From NCBI GenBank assembly GCA_017880865.1, contig JADGRL010000001.1, forward strand, positions 1 to 64,000: DNA of 64,000 bases, given 5' to 3'. Made by a program: the position numbers and the translations under genes. This document shows, piece by piece, positions 41,507 through 51,248 of this stretch. The DNA comes from Gallionella sp. GTDB lineage: Bacteria; Pseudomonadota; Gammaproteobacteria; Burkholderiales; Gallionellaceae. The notes beneath the pieces are model-generated. The model was not told the DNA's origin. It saw nothing but the letters and a program-made list of their open reading frames with translations, and searched no databases. Position 1 is the stretch's first letter; each line of letters begins with the position of its first letter.

Positions 41507-42172
41507 TCAGGCCTTTTTGCGTGCTGCCAAGTCGATCAATGCGGACATGCCGCTGTGCGCCGTACCTTCGCCGATATGATCATCATGCTCGCGCAGATGA
41601 AAAATCTCCATGTCGCCAAACGCCTTGCTCAACAGCGCTTCGGTGTACATGTTTTCCGCTACCTGCGGACCACCGGTTTTATATTCGAGCTGGCGCGGCG
41701 TGTAGCCTTGCAGCAATAACAGCCCGCCCGGTTTCAGGCTGCGCTTGATATTGGCGAACATCTGCTCGCGCAAAGCGGGCGGCGCAAACTGGATGAAGAT
41801 CGCCGCCACCACATCGAAACGGTTCTCGCCCCATTGCCAATGCGCGAGATCGGCCTGCTCGAACGCAACCATCACACCGCGCTGATACGCCAGCTTCTTT
41901 GCCTTCTCCAGCGCCACCGCCGATGCTTCCACCGACAGCACCTGCAAGCCCTGCTCGGCCAGCCACACGCCGTTGCGCCCTTCGCCATCGGCGACGGCGA
42001 GCACGCTGGCACCCGGCTTGAGCAAATCGCGTTGAGTCACCAGAAAAGCATTCGGCTCGGTGCCGAACAAATAGCCGTCTTGCGCGTAGCGCTCGTCCCA
42101 GATGTTATGACCAGCGACTTGGCGAGCGTCGTTTGCTCGCTTAGTCGAATGGCCAGTAGTTTCATCAGACAT
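41507..42172 (-). CDS. TehB-like SAM-dependent methyltransferase with a repeat-encoded N-terminus
   Basis: 221 residues. Class I methyltransferase: WDERYAQDGYLFGTEPNAFL (family N-terminus), the SAM motif VLAVADGEGRNGVWLAEQG, the acidic VEASAVALEKAK, and FDVVAAIFIQFAP. Related to TehB and thiopurine-type enzymes, detoxification being the usual role. The first about 23 residues (MSDETTGHSTKRANDARQVA and on) are an extension made entirely by dispersed repeat unit C. The start is firm: AGGAGG lies seven bases upstream inside the RND gene, and the ATG overlaps its stop by 8 bases. Confidence 0.88.
   Translation of the reverse strand: MSDETTGHSTKRANDARQVAGHNIWDERYAQDGYLFGTEPNAFLVTQRDLLKPGASVLAVADGEGRNGVWLAEQGLQVLSVEASAVALEKAKKLAYQRGVMVAFEQADLAHWQWGENRFDVVAAIFIQFAPPALREQMFANIKRSLKPGGLLLLQGYTPRQLEYKTGGPQVAENMYTEALLSKAFGDMEIFHLREHDDHIGEGTAHSGMSALIDLAARKKA
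42104..42167 (-). repeat. Dispersed hairpin repeat, locus C (one unit, in a coding region)
   Basis: Minus strand: lead TGATGAAACTACT, then GGCCATTCGACTAAG, stem CGAGC/GCTCG around AAACGAC, arm CCAAGTCGCTGGTCAT. Outer pairs are C-G, GAC/GTC. The lead TGA is the stop codon of the RND gene, and the unit continues in frame as the start of the methyltransferase. Confidence 0.88.
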
Positions 42173-45100
42173 GAACAGTCCTCCTGTATTTTTTAAGCTG
42201 TGTCTTGAACAACTCGATCACATCGTCCACATAAGTGAACACCACCGGGATCACCAGCAGGCTCAGGAAAGTCGAGGTGATCAGTCCGCCGATCACGACA
42301 ATCGACATCGGCGAGCGGAAGCTGCCATCGCCCATGCCCAAATCCAGCGCCACCGGCAGCATGCCGGCGCCCATCGCTAGGGTCGTCATCACAATGGGCC
42401 GCACGCGTTTCCTGCACGCATCGAGCAACGCCTCGGTGCGATTCATGCCGCGCTCGCGGCGCGAGGTGATCGCATATTCCACCAGCAAAATCGAGTTCTT
42501 CGTGGCGATCCCCATCAGCATGATGATGCCGATCATCGAAGGCATAGAGATCGCGGTGCGGGTCAAAAACAGCGCCAGGAACGCGCCGGGTATGGACAGA
42601 ATCAGCGCCCACAAGATCGTGGCCGGTTGCATGAAGTCCTTGAACAGCAGCACCAGCACGATATAGATGCACAATACGCCGGTGAACATCGCAAGGCCAA
42701 AGCTCGCGAACAACTCCTTCATCATCTCGGCATCGCCTATCGGCGCCATCTCGACACCGGCAGGCATATTCTTGATCGAAGGCAATGCAAGAACTGCCGC
42801 CTGCACTTTGCCCAAGGGCTGGCCCGCCAGTTCAATTTCAAACGAGATGTTGCGCTGACGATCATAGCGGTCGATCTGGGCCGGGCCGCTTTCCAGAGCC
42901 ACCGTCGCCACATTGCCCAGCATCACCGGCCCGTGCGAGCCGGGCACCACCAGACGCGACAACAATTCCATATCCTGCCGCGCCTCATCGCGCAACTTCA
43001 CGATGATGGGCAACTGCCTATCGGGCAGATTGAGCTTGGCCAGCTCCTGGTCGTAATCCCCGGCCGTGGCCACACGCAAGGTGTCTGCAATCGCGCTCGA
43101 GGTCACGCCCAAATCCGCCGCGCGTCCAAAATCGGGACGCACCACCACTTCCGGGCGTAACACGCTGGAGTTCGACACCACGTTGCCGATACCCGGTATC
43201 GTGCGCAACTCCTGCCCCACCTTCAGCGCCTGCTCGTTCAATAAATTCGTGTTTTCGCTGGTCAGCACCAGCTGGTATTTATCTGATGACGAACCCATTC
43301 CGACCTTGACGCGCACGCCGGGCAATACCATCAGGGCGTCGCGTAACTGGTCCTCGATTTGCTGCTTCTTGAGCTTGCGCACAGAACGATGCCTCAGCTG
43401 GATAGAGAGCGTGGCCTTGCGCACTTCCGCAGCCCCGGTCGCCTCGAACGCATTGCCGCCCGAGGCTCCGCCGCCGATCGCCGTATACACCAGCGTCACT
43501 TCCGGATTCAGCTTGATGATGTTGCGCGCCTGCTCGGCCAAATCATAACTCTGCTCGAGCCGGCTTCCGGGTGCCAGGGTCAAGGTTATCTGGGTCTGCG
43601 AGTCGTTATCCTTGGGCTGGAATGCCGTCGGCAAGGTACTCGCCAACACAAACGAACCGAAGAAAAATACTGCGGTGGCCAGCAGGGTGGTCTTGCGGTG
43701 ATTCAGGCACCACTGCGCCCACTTGAGGTAGACATCAATCCACTTAGGGGTCGGATGAGCGACCCTCGGTTGCAGAAAATAAGCGGACATCATCGGCGTC
43801 AACAGCCTGGCCACCACCAGCGAGAACATCACCGCCACCGCCGCCGTCCAGCCGAACTGCACGAAGAACCGCCCCGGTATGCCGCTCATGAACGCCGTCG
43901 GCAGGAATACCGCCACCAGCGTGAACGTGGTCGCGATCACCGCCATGCCGATCTCGTCGGCGGCCTCCATCGCCGCCTGGTAGGGCGTCTTGCCCATCTC
44001 CAGATGGCGCATGATGTTTTCGATCTCGACGATCGCATCGTCCACCAGCACGCCGACCACCAGCGACAACGCCAGCAGCGTCACCATGCTGATACTGAAG
44101 CCGAACAGATACATCAGCGTAAAGGTGGGAATCACCGCCAGCGGCAGAGCCGTCGCGGCAACGATCGTGGCGCGTGTATTGCGCAGGAAGAAAATCACCA
44201 CGATCACCGCGAGCAGCGCGCCCTCGAAGATCATCTCCATCGAACCTTTGTAAGTCTCGTACACCCGGTCCACGGTATTGAACACGCGCTCGGTTGCAAT
44301 CTCAGGGTGCGATTCCTTGAGTTTGGCGAGCGCCTCAATCACGCCTTCGGCCACCTCGACGTCGCTGGCACCCAGCGAACGGTTGATCTCGAAGCCCACC
44401 ACCGGACGCCCGTCCAGCAGCGCCGCCGAGCGCCGCTCGGCGATCGTGTCGGCCACACTCGCCACCTGGTTCAGGCGCACGTGCCGGCCATCTCGCAATG
44501 AGACCTCCATTTGCGCCAGTTGCTCTGCAGTTTGCACCGTCGCCACCGTGCGCACGGATTGTTCCATGCCGCCCAGATCGGTGCGCCCGCCCGGCGCTTC
44601 CTGCTGGATCTGGCGCAACTGGCTGGAAATTTCGGAGGCCGTGAGATTCAAAGCTAGCAGCTTGGCCGGATCGAGTTCCACGCGCACCTGCCGCGTCACG
44701 CCGCCGACGCGGGCGACTGCCCCCACACCCTTCACGCCCAGCAGCAGCTTGGTGATGTTGTTGTCCACAAACCAGGACAACTCTTCCTCGCTCATCGTGG
44801 GTGCAGTAATCGTGTAAGTCAGTATCGGCTTGCCGCTCATCTCCACCTTGTTGACCACGGGGTCCAGCATCTCGCGCGGCAAGTCGCCGCGTATGCGCGA
44901 TACGGCCGAACGCACATCCTCCAGCGCCAGACGCGAATCCCGCTCCAGTCTGAACTCGGCAGATATGGTTGCGGTGCCGTCCTTGATCTGGGCATACAGA
45001 TGCTTGAGCCCTTGAGCGCCGGCGAGCGCATTCTCGATCTTGCGCGCCACTTCGGCTTCCATCTGATCGGGCGAGGCACCGGGTATCGTGGCCGTCACGG

Positions 45101-45236
45101 TGATCATCGGCAGGTCGATATCCGGGAACAGCTGGATCTTCATCGCGTGGAATGACATCACCCCCAGGAAAGTGAGCAATGCAAAACCTAACAGCGCCGG
45201 GATCGGGTTGCGTATAGACCAGGCTGATACATTCAT
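42165..45236 (-). CDS. RND multidrug efflux permease (AcrB/MdtB family)
   Basis: 1023 residues, twelve membrane helices in two repeats with two large periplasmic domains. Landmarks: N-terminal PIPALLGFALLTFLGVMSF, the substrate-path segment PDIDLPMITVTATIPGASPD, the proton-relay Asp pair in VVGVLVDDAIVEIEN, and GIATKNSILLVEYA in the second half. It pumps drugs or organic toxicants with proton influx. Operon with its adaptor (upstream, 7 bases) and the methyltransferase (downstream overlap). No outer-membrane factor gene is near. Confidence 0.95.
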   Translation of the reverse strand: MNVSAWSIRNPIPALLGFALLTFLGVMSFHAMKIQLFPDIDLPMITVTATIPGASPDQMEAEVARKIENALAGAQGLKHLYAQIKDGTATISAEFRLERDSRLALEDVRSAVSRIRGDLPREMLDPVVNKVEMSGKPILTYTITAPTMSEEELSWFVDNNITKLLLGVKGVGAVARVGGVTRQVRVELDPAKLLALNLTASEISSQLRQIQQEAPGGRTDLGGMEQSVRTVATVQTAEQLAQMEVSLRDGRHVRLNQVASVADTIAERRSAALLDGRPVVGFEINRSLGASDVEVAEGVIEALAKLKESHPEIATERVFNTVDRVYETYKGSMEMIFEGALLAVIVVIFFLRNTRATIVAATALPLAVIPTFTLMYLFGFSISMVTLLALSLVVGVLVDDAIVEIENIMRHLEMGKTPYQAAMEAADEIGMAVIATTFTLVAVFLPTAFMSGIPGRFFVQFGWTAAVAVMFSLVVARLLTPMMSAYFLQPRVAHPTPKWIDVYLKWAQWCLNHRKTTLLATAVFFFGSFVLASTLPTAFQPKDNDSQTQITLTLAPGSRLEQSYDLAEQARNIIKLNPEVTLVYTAIGGGASGGNAFEATGAAEVRKATLSIQLRHRSVRKLKKQQIEDQLRDALMVLPGVRVKVGMGSSSDKYQLVLTSENTNLLNEQALKVGQELRTIPGIGNVVSNSSVLRPEVVVRPDFGRAADLGVTSSAIADTLRVATAGDYDQELAKLNLPDRQLPIIVKLRDEARQDMELLSRLVVPGSHGPVMLGNVATVALESGPAQIDRYDRQRNISFEIELAGQPLGKVQAAVLALPSIKNMPAGVEMAPIGDAEMMKELFASFGLAMFTGVLCIYIVLVLLFKDFMQPATILWALILSIPGAFLALFLTRTAISMPSMIGIIMLMGIATKNSILLVEYAITSRRERGMNRTEALLDACRKRVRPIVMTTLAMGAGMLPVALDLGMGDGSFRSPMSIVVIGGLITSTFLSLLVIPVVFTYVDDVIELFKTQLKKYRRTVHV

Positions 45237-45243
45237 TATTCTG

Positions 45244-46170
45244 TTACCCCTTCACGACTTGAACGACATCGCCTTCGGTGAGAAATGCTCCGCCGACTTC
45301 CACGACCGGCTCACCTATTTTCAATCCCTGTTTGATCTGCACGCGATCACCCTGGCGCTGCCCGACCGTCACCGCGCGCTCATGCACACGGTTGTCCGGC
45401 CCCACGATCAGTACGAAAGTCTTGCTGCCGCGCTGCATCACGGCAGACTGCGGCAATGACAGCAAAGTTTTATTGCCGCCGCTGACATCGAAGGTGCCGC
45501 GCGCAAAAGCTCCGGCCACGATCCCCCGGCTTTCAGGCAGCGTGACCAGCGCATAGCCATAGCGCGTCTGCGGATTCACCGACGGCGAAATCGCGCGCAC
45601 CGTACCCTTGATGGTGCGCCCCTCACCCACCGAAATTTCAGCAGCCATTCCCTTGCGGATTAGCATCAGCTCATCTGCGGTCAGATCGGCGTGCCACTCC
45701 AGACGTCCTTTGCGAATCAACCGGAACAGCTCTACACCCGGTTGCAACATCGAACCCACGTTGGCATTCGCCGCCGAGATGATGCCGGAATCGGGCGCCA
45801 CGATGCGCCCCTCTGACGAGTGCGCAGAACCAGGCTCGCCGTTGATGCGCGACATATTGTCCAGCGTTACCAGCACATCGCCTTGCTGCACATAGTCGCC
45901 GATGCTGACCTTTACATCCGCAATCCGCAAACCCTGGACTTGCGCGCTGATGATGGCTTCCTGCCAGGGAGTGATGCTGCCGTTCGCCCCCAAAGAGCGC
46001 GCCCATTTATCCTCATGCAGTGTCGTGAGGCGCACCGTCAGCGCAGGCCTGTTGACCGCAGGCACCGCTTGTTCGGCATGGCTGCTGACGGCCAAACTGA
46101 GTATTCCGCCCGCGAACATCAGCCCGGACAAAACGATTTTTAGGATCAAGCGATCGTGTTTAATGTTCAT
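45244..46170 (-). CDS. Membrane fusion protein of the RND pump, apparently without an alpha-hairpin
   Basis: 308 residues. Signal-like N-terminus (IVLSGLMFAGGILSLAVSSH). The lipoyl half-motifs are VSIGDYVQQGDVLVTLDN and GRIVAPDSGIISAANANVGS, with about 16 residues between them instead of the usual 50-70 that form the coiled-coil hairpin. Beta-barrel (TADELMLIRKGMAAEISV) and membrane-proximal domain (LLSLPQSAVMQRGSKTFVLI) follow. Adaptors join the pump to TolC; a missing hairpin would change how it docks. Hairpin-less adaptors are known in a few bacteria. Confidence 0.85.
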   Translation of the reverse strand: MNIKHDRLILKIVLSGLMFAGGILSLAVSSHAEQAVPAVNRPALTVRLTTLHEDKWARSLGANGSITPWQEAIISAQVQGLRIADVKVSIGDYVQQGDVLVTLDNMSRINGEPGSAHSSEGRIVAPDSGIISAANANVGSMLQPGVELFRLIRKGRLEWHADLTADELMLIRKGMAAEISVGEGRTIKGTVRAISPSVNPQTRYGYALVTLPESRGIVAGAFARGTFDVSGGNKTLLSLPQSAVMQRGSKTFVLIVGPDNRVHERAVTVGQRQGDRVQIKQGLKIGEPVVEVGGAFLTEGDVVQVVKG

Positions 46171-46191
46171 GATTCTCTTTCTTGTAATAGC

Positions 46192-47097
46192 TCAAACGTG
46201 AGCCAATAATAGCCACCATCCACCCAACGTGGCAAATGACACCAACAAACCCACCGCCACCATCAGGTTCGCCAGCATTGGATCGAGGTCGTGCTCGCTC
46301 GCGACAATCGCGGCGGTAATCATCGGCGGCATCGCCGCTTCAAACAGCGTCACCTGTATCGCCTGTCCCTGCGCGCCCAGCAATTGCACATAGAGCATAT
46401 AGATCGCCAGTGGAGCGAGCACCAGCTTGAACAACAGGCCTAGCGCCAGATTGCGGCCATTGCCCGCAATGTGTCCGAAACGCAGTTGCAGGCCGACCGA
46501 CAGCAAAGCCAATGGCGCCAGCGTATCGCCCAGGCGTTTGAGCAATACCGTGAACCAGTCGGCATAGTCGACCGGGATCAACAACAACGCGATCAGCAGC
46601 GCGATGAACGGCGGAAACAGCGCGATGCGTTTTAAAATTTCCGCAGTGCTCGGGCGGCCCGATGAATAAATGCCCGCGACGGTGATGCCCAATATCGACA
46701 GCGCGAAAAACGAACCGAGCTGGTCGGCGATGATGGCCGTGGTCAGCGCTTCCTTGCCGTAAAACGCCTCGACCATAGGCAGGCCGAAGAACGAGGTGTT
46801 GCCCAATCCGCCCACCAGTATCAGCGCGCCCACCGTCGCACGCGGCAGCTTCAGCCAGCGCCCGATCAGCCAGAAAAATCCCGCCGACAACCCGAACACC
46901 AGCCACGCCATCAGCCCGACCAGCAGCACATCATTGGATAATTTGAGCGGATGAATATACAGCAGCGTCAGCGCGGGCAGCGAGACGTGGATGATGAAGC
47001 TGTTGAGCGTCGCGGGCGCGTTGTCCGGCATGCGCTTCAAGCGGTGCAGCAGCATACCGGCGATGAAACACAGGATCAGCAGGATGAGGTTGTTCAT
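46192..47097 (-). CDS. AEC (auxin efflux carrier) family transporter
   Basis: 301 residues, ten membrane helices in two inverted repeats. N-terminal LILLILCFIAGMLLHRLKRMP and PLALLSVGLQLRF, plus GNTSFFGLPMVEAFYG in the first half, are typical. Bacterial members carry malonate, malate or similar small acids; the substrate is not evident. Convergent neighbour to none; same strand as the genes on both sides. Confidence 0.9.
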   Translation of the reverse strand: MNNLILLILCFIAGMLLHRLKRMPDNAPATLNSFIIHVSLPALTLLYIHPLKLSNDVLLVGLMAWLVFGLSAGFFWLIGRWLKLPRATVGALILVGGLGNTSFFGLPMVEAFYGKEALTTAIIADQLGSFFALSILGITVAGIYSSGRPSTAEILKRIALFPPFIALLIALLLIPVDYADWFTVLLKRLGDTLAPLALLSVGLQLRFGHIAGNGRNLALGLLFKLVLAPLAIYMLYVQLLGAQGQAIQVTLFEAAMPPMITAAIVASEHDLDPMLANLMVAVGLLVSFATLGGWWLLLAHV

Positions 47098-47121
47098 GCC
47101 GCTACTCCACGCGATCGGAAA

Positions 47122-48555
47122 TTAATCAGGAACGTTCGCGGCGATGTACGCCTTCAGTTTACCCACATCCGCATCCATCAGCTCGCAGCGTTGTGGCAGC
47201 TTCTCGATGCCGACCAATCCGGCGGGGCGTTCCGGTTCGCGGCCCAACGCTTCCTGTATCGTCTCGGCGAACTTCGCGGGCAGCGCGGTCTCCAGGCAGA
47301 TCAGCGGCAGATTGGGACGGCGCTGCTCCAGGCCGACTTTGATGCCGTCGGCGGTGTGCGTGTCGACCATCACGCCGTATTCCTCCCACAGTTCGCGTAT
47401 GGTCTTCAGACGATCCATATGCGTGCTCTTGCCGGAGACAAAGTTAAACTTTGAAAGAGAGTGCCAGTATTCCGTGCCTTTAATATCGAACGCGCCGCCG
47501 GCATCAACACGGCTCCAGAACTCGCGCACCTTCGCGCCATCGCGTCCGACCAGATCGAACATGAAGCGCTCGAAGTTGCTGGCCTTGGAAATATCCATCG
47601 AAGGGCTGCTGGTCTGATAGGTGTGATCGGTTCCGCGCGGGCGGTACACGCCGGTGCGGAAAAATTCGTCCAGCACGTCGTTCTCGTTGGTGGCCAGAAT
47701 CAGCTGGCCGATCGGCAGACCCATCATGCGCGCGATGTGGCCTGCGCAGATGTTGCCGAAATTGCCGGAGGGCACCGAAAACGCGACCTGCTCGTCGTTT
47801 GATTTGGTCGCGGCAAAGTAGCCCTTGAAGTAGTAAACGACCTGCGCCGACACGCGCGCCCAGTTAATCGAGTTCACCGTGCCGATCTTGTATTTGGCCT
47901 TGAACGCATGGTCGTTGGACACGGCTTTGACCATGTCCTGCGCGTCGTCGAACATGCCCTCGATCGCGATGTTGTAGATGTTCGCATCTTGCAGCGAATA
48001 CATCTGCGCGCGCTGGAAGCTGCTCATCTTGCCATTGGGTGAAAGCATGAACACGCGGATGCCGCGCTTGCCGCGCATCGCGTATTCGGCGGCGGAGCCG
48101 GTGTCCCCCGAAGTCGCACCGAGGATATTCAGCTCGTCATGCTGTTTCGCCAGCGCGTACTCGAACAGGTTACCGAGCAGCTGCATCGCCATGTCCTTGA
48201 ACGCCAGCGTCGGGCCATTGGAGAGTTCGAGTATGTGCACACCGGGCGATAGTGTGCGCAGCGGCGTGATCTGGCTCGCATCGGAGTCGCTGCGACCGTT
48301 GCTGTACACGGCGGTGGTGTAGGTCTTGTCGATGATGGCTTTCAGATCGCTCGCAGGAATGTCGGTGATGAATTTCGACAGCACCGCGAACGCGAGATCG
48401 GCATACGACAGCTTGCGCCATGCATCCAGTTCTGCGCGACTCACCTGCGGATATTGCTCCGGCAGATACAAGCCGCCATCGGGAGCGAGGCCGCCCAGCA
48501 GGATTTCGGTAAAGTTTTTCGCGGGCGCGTTGCCACGTGTGGAGATGTAACGCAT
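47122..48555 (-). CDS. thrC: Threonine synthase
   Basis: 477 residues, the long form of ThrC. PLP lysine in GPTLAFKDMAMQLLG, the phosphate cradle GATSGDTGSAAEYA, NSINWARVSAQVVYYF and SGNFGNICAG. Converts O-phosphohomoserine to threonine. It starts one base after the hom stop, so the two are translationally coupled in the hom-thrC operon. Confidence 0.97.
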   Translation of the reverse strand: MRYISTRGNAPAKNFTEILLGGLAPDGGLYLPEQYPQVSRAELDAWRKLSYADLAFAVLSKFITDIPASDLKAIIDKTYTTAVYSNGRSDSDASQITPLRTLSPGVHILELSNGPTLAFKDMAMQLLGNLFEYALAKQHDELNILGATSGDTGSAAEYAMRGKRGIRVFMLSPNGKMSSFQRAQMYSLQDANIYNIAIEGMFDDAQDMVKAVSNDHAFKAKYKIGTVNSINWARVSAQVVYYFKGYFAATKSNDEQVAFSVPSGNFGNICAGHIARMMGLPIGQLILATNENDVLDEFFRTGVYRPRGTDHTYQTSSPSMDISKASNFERFMFDLVGRDGAKVREFWSRVDAGGAFDIKGTEYWHSLSKFNFVSGKSTHMDRLKTIRELWEEYGVMVDTHTADGIKVGLEQRRPNLPLICLETALPAKFAETIQEALGREPERPAGLVGIEKLPQRCELMDADVGKLKAYIAANVPD

Positions 48556-48556
48556 G

Positions 48557-49876
48557 TTATTTACCCAACTCTTCCAGACGCAACTTGGTCACTTTGCCTG
48601 CCACCACAGTCAATTTTTCGATCTTCGCAATCGCCGCATTGATGCGCTTCTCGCGCGTGTGGTGGGTGAGCAAAATAAGGTCGGTTTGATCTTCGCCTTC
48701 ACCGGGTTCCTTCTGGATCACCGCATCGATCGAAATCTGTTCATCCGCCAAGATGCGCGTGATGTCGGCCAGCACGCCGGGTTTGTCCTGCACGCGCAAG
48801 CGCAGGTAGTAGCTGGTAATGACTTCATCCATCGGCAATATCGGCAAATCGGACATCGCATCGGGCTGGAACGCCAGATGCGGCACGCGGTGTTCCGGGT
48901 CGGAGGTCGCCATGCGCGTGACATCCACCAGATCGGCGATCACCGCGCTGGCGGTGGGTTCCGCGCCCGCGCCTTTGCCGTAATACAGCGTCGCACCGAC
49001 CGCATCGCCCTGCACGACGACCGCGTTCATCGCACCTTCGACGTTCGCGATCAGACGCTTGGTCGGGATCAACGTCGGATGAACGCGCAGCTCGATGCCT
49101 TCATCTGTGCGCTTGGTGATGCCCAGCAACTTGATGCGATAGCCGAGCTGTTCGGCGTATTTGATGTCGATCGCATCCAGCTTGGAAATGCCTTCGATGT
49201 ACGCCTTGTCGAACTGCATCGGGATGCCGAACGCGAGCGCGGACAAAATCGTGATCTTGTGCGCGGCATCCACGCCTTCGATGTCGAAAGTCGGATCGGC
49301 TTCGGCGTAACCCAAACGCTGCGCCTCTTTGAGCACGGTGTCGAAGCTCGATCCCTTGTCGCGCATCTCGGACAGAATAAAGTTGGTTGTGCCATTGATA
49401 ATCCCGGCGATCCATTCGATGCGGTTCGCGCTCAAGCCTTCGCGCACCGCCTTGATGATCGGGATGCCGCCCGCCACCGCCGCCTCGAACGCGACCATCA
49501 CGCCCTGCTTCTGCGCCGCCGCAAAAATCTCGTTGCCGTGCACAGCCAGCAGCGCCTTGTTCGCGGTGACGACATGCTTGCCGTTGGCAATCGCTTTGAG
49601 CACCAGCTCTTTCGCGACGCCATAGCCGCCGATCAGCTCGACGACGATGTCCACTTCGGGATCACTTACAACTGCAAATGCATCGTCGGTCACGCGACAT
49701 GCGCCGCCTGTGACTTTCTTCGCCAGTTCAACATTCTTGTCCGCCACCACAACAATGCGTATCGGACGCCCAGCGCGGCGAGTGATTTCTTCGGCGTTGC
49801 GTTGCAGTACGGTGAAAGTGCCGCCACCGACCGTGCCGATACCGAGAAGTCCTACGTTGATTGGTTTAATGCTCAT
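48557..49876 (-). CDS. hom: Homoserine dehydrogenase with C-terminal ACT domain
   Basis: 439 residues. N-terminal NAD(P)-binding GLLGIGTVGGGTF, catalytic region with GTTNFILSEM and AEADPTFDIEGVDAAHK, then a C-terminal ACT domain (YYLRLRVQDKPGVLADITRI) for threonine feedback. No aspartokinase domain, so it is the monofunctional form. Converts aspartate semialdehyde to homoserine. Followed by thrC. Confidence 0.97.
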   Translation of the reverse strand: MSIKPINVGLLGIGTVGGGTFTVLQRNAEEITRRAGRPIRIVVVADKNVELAKKVTGGACRVTDDAFAVVSDPEVDIVVELIGGYGVAKELVLKAIANGKHVVTANKALLAVHGNEIFAAAQKQGVMVAFEAAVAGGIPIIKAVREGLSANRIEWIAGIINGTTNFILSEMRDKGSSFDTVLKEAQRLGYAEADPTFDIEGVDAAHKITILSALAFGIPMQFDKAYIEGISKLDAIDIKYAEQLGYRIKLLGITKRTDEGIELRVHPTLIPTKRLIANVEGAMNAVVVQGDAVGATLYYGKGAGAEPTASAVIADLVDVTRMATSDPEHRVPHLAFQPDAMSDLPILPMDEVITSYYLRLRVQDKPGVLADITRILADEQISIDAVIQKEPGEGEDQTDLILLTHHTREKRINAAIAKIEKLTVVAGKVTKLRLEELGK

Positions 49877-49908
49877 AATTTATATATCCGTTATTCTTAA
49901 TTTTATTT

Positions 49909-50002
49909 GTAGGAGCACAATTTACCTCGGAGAGGTTCTTGTACCCTGCGGGTATTGCGCGATAGCTTGCTCACAGAATCGCCCGATGAATCGGGCTCCT
50001 AC
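49909..50002. repeat. REP/BIME-like element between alaA and hom
   Basis: GTAGGAGC at the left and GCTCCTAC at the right enclose about 78 bases; the right part contains the hairpin GCCCGA-TGAA-TCGGGC. GTAGGAGCCCGATTCATCGGGC-type elements recur in many proteobacterial genomes. It fills most of the 133-base gap between the genes. Confidence 0.7.
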
Positions 50003-50009
50003 CGTGCTG

Positions 50010-51239
50010 TTAATTCGTGCCGTATTTCTTGCGGTAACTTTCCAGGAATCTGGCGATGCGGCCTATCGCCTCGGTCAGGTCATCGGCATTGGGCAGGAAC
50101 ACCACGCGGATGTGGTCGGGGTGTATCCAGTTGAAACCGGTGCCCTGCACCACCAATACCTTCTCGGTTTCCAACAGTTCCAGAATAAATTGCTGATCAT
50201 TCTTGATCGGGTATATTTTCGGGTCGAAGCGCGGGAACAGATACAGCGCCGCCTTCGGTTTCACGCAGGTCACGCCGGGAATCTCGGTGAGCAGCTTGTA
50301 AGCCAGATCGCGCTGTTTGCACAAGCGCCCGGTCGGGGCGACCAGATCGTTGATGCTCTGATAACCGCCCAGCGCGGTCTGGATCGCGAACTGCCCGGGC
50401 ACGTTGGAGCACAGGCGCATCGAAGCCAGTATCGTCAGACCGTTGATGTAGTCCTGTGCGTGTTTTTTCTCGCCGGAGAGCACCATCCAGCCGGCGCGAT
50501 AGCCGCAGGCGCGATAGTTCTTCGACAGGCCGTTCATCGTCACGAACAGCACATCGTCTGCCATCGAAGCCATCGACGTGTGCGTCGCGCCGTCGTACAG
50601 CATCTTGTCGTAGATTTCGTCGGCGAAAATAATCAGTTCGTGTTCGCGCGCGAGCCCGATGATCTGTTTCAAAATCTCATCCGAATACAGCGCGCCGGTC
50701 GGATTGTTCGGGTTGATGACGACGATCGCGCGCGTGTTTTTGGTGATCTTGGCTTTCATGTCGGCCAAATCGGGGTTCCAGTCGTTGGCCTCATCGCAAA
50801 CGTAATGGCGCGGCGTTCCGCCCGCCAGCGTCACGGCCGCAGTCCACAGCGGATAGTCGGGTGCGGGCACCAGCACTTCGTCGCCGGTGTTCAACAAGCC
50901 CTGCATCGCCATCACGATTAACTCGGATGCGCCGTTGCCGATGTAAATATCGTCCAGGCCGACGCCCTTGATGTTCTTCGATTGGCAGTAATGCATGATC
51001 GCCTTGCGCGCCGCAAACAAGCCCTTGGAATCGGAATAGCCGGATGCATTCGGCAGATTCAGGATCACGTCCTGCTGGATTTCCTCGGGTACTTCGAAGC
51101 CGAACGGCGCGAGATTGCCGATGTTCAGCTTGATGATGCGCTGGCCTTCTTCCTCCATCTGCTTGGCGCGCTCCATCACCGGCCCGCGAATGTCGTAGCA
51201 CACGTTGGATAACTTGGTGGATTTTAAAATTGGTTTCAC
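50010..51239 (-). CDS. alaA: Alanine/other aminotransferase (AlaA-like, fold type I)
   Basis: 409 residues. Starts KSTKLSNVCYDIRGPVMERA as in AlaA, with INPNNPTGALYSDEIL, the PLP-binding Lys in GLSKNYRACGYRAGWM, and PKAALYLFPRF. Transfers an amino group between alanine or glutamate and pyruvate or 2-oxo acids. Upstream of hom and thrC, the alaA-hom-thrC order seen in many betaproteobacteria. Confidence 0.94.
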   Translation of the reverse strand: MKPILKSTKLSNVCYDIRGPVMERAKQMEEEGQRIIKLNIGNLAPFGFEVPEEIQQDVILNLPNASGYSDSKGLFAARKAIMHYCQSKNIKGVGLDDIYIGNGASELIVMAMQGLLNTGDEVLVPAPDYPLWTAAVTLAGGTPRHYVCDEANDWNPDLADMKAKITKNTRAIVVINPNNPTGALYSDEILKQIIGLAREHELIIFADEIYDKMLYDGATHTSMASMADDVLFVTMNGLSKNYRACGYRAGWMVLSGEKKHAQDYINGLTILASMRLCSNVPGQFAIQTALGGYQSINDLVAPTGRLCKQRDLAYKLLTEIPGVTCVKPKAALYLFPRFDPKIYPIKNDQQFILELLETEKVLVVQGTGFNWIHPDHIRVVFLPNADDLTEAIGRIARFLESYRKKYGTN

Positions 51240-51248
51240 GATTAATTT

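Noticed and set aside
43359-44501. 380-codon open frame opposite the RND gene
   Set aside because: Arg/His-rich antisense frame over a certain RND permease.
48554-49900. 448-codon open frame opposite hom
   Set aside because: Antisense of homoserine dehydrogenase; no family features.
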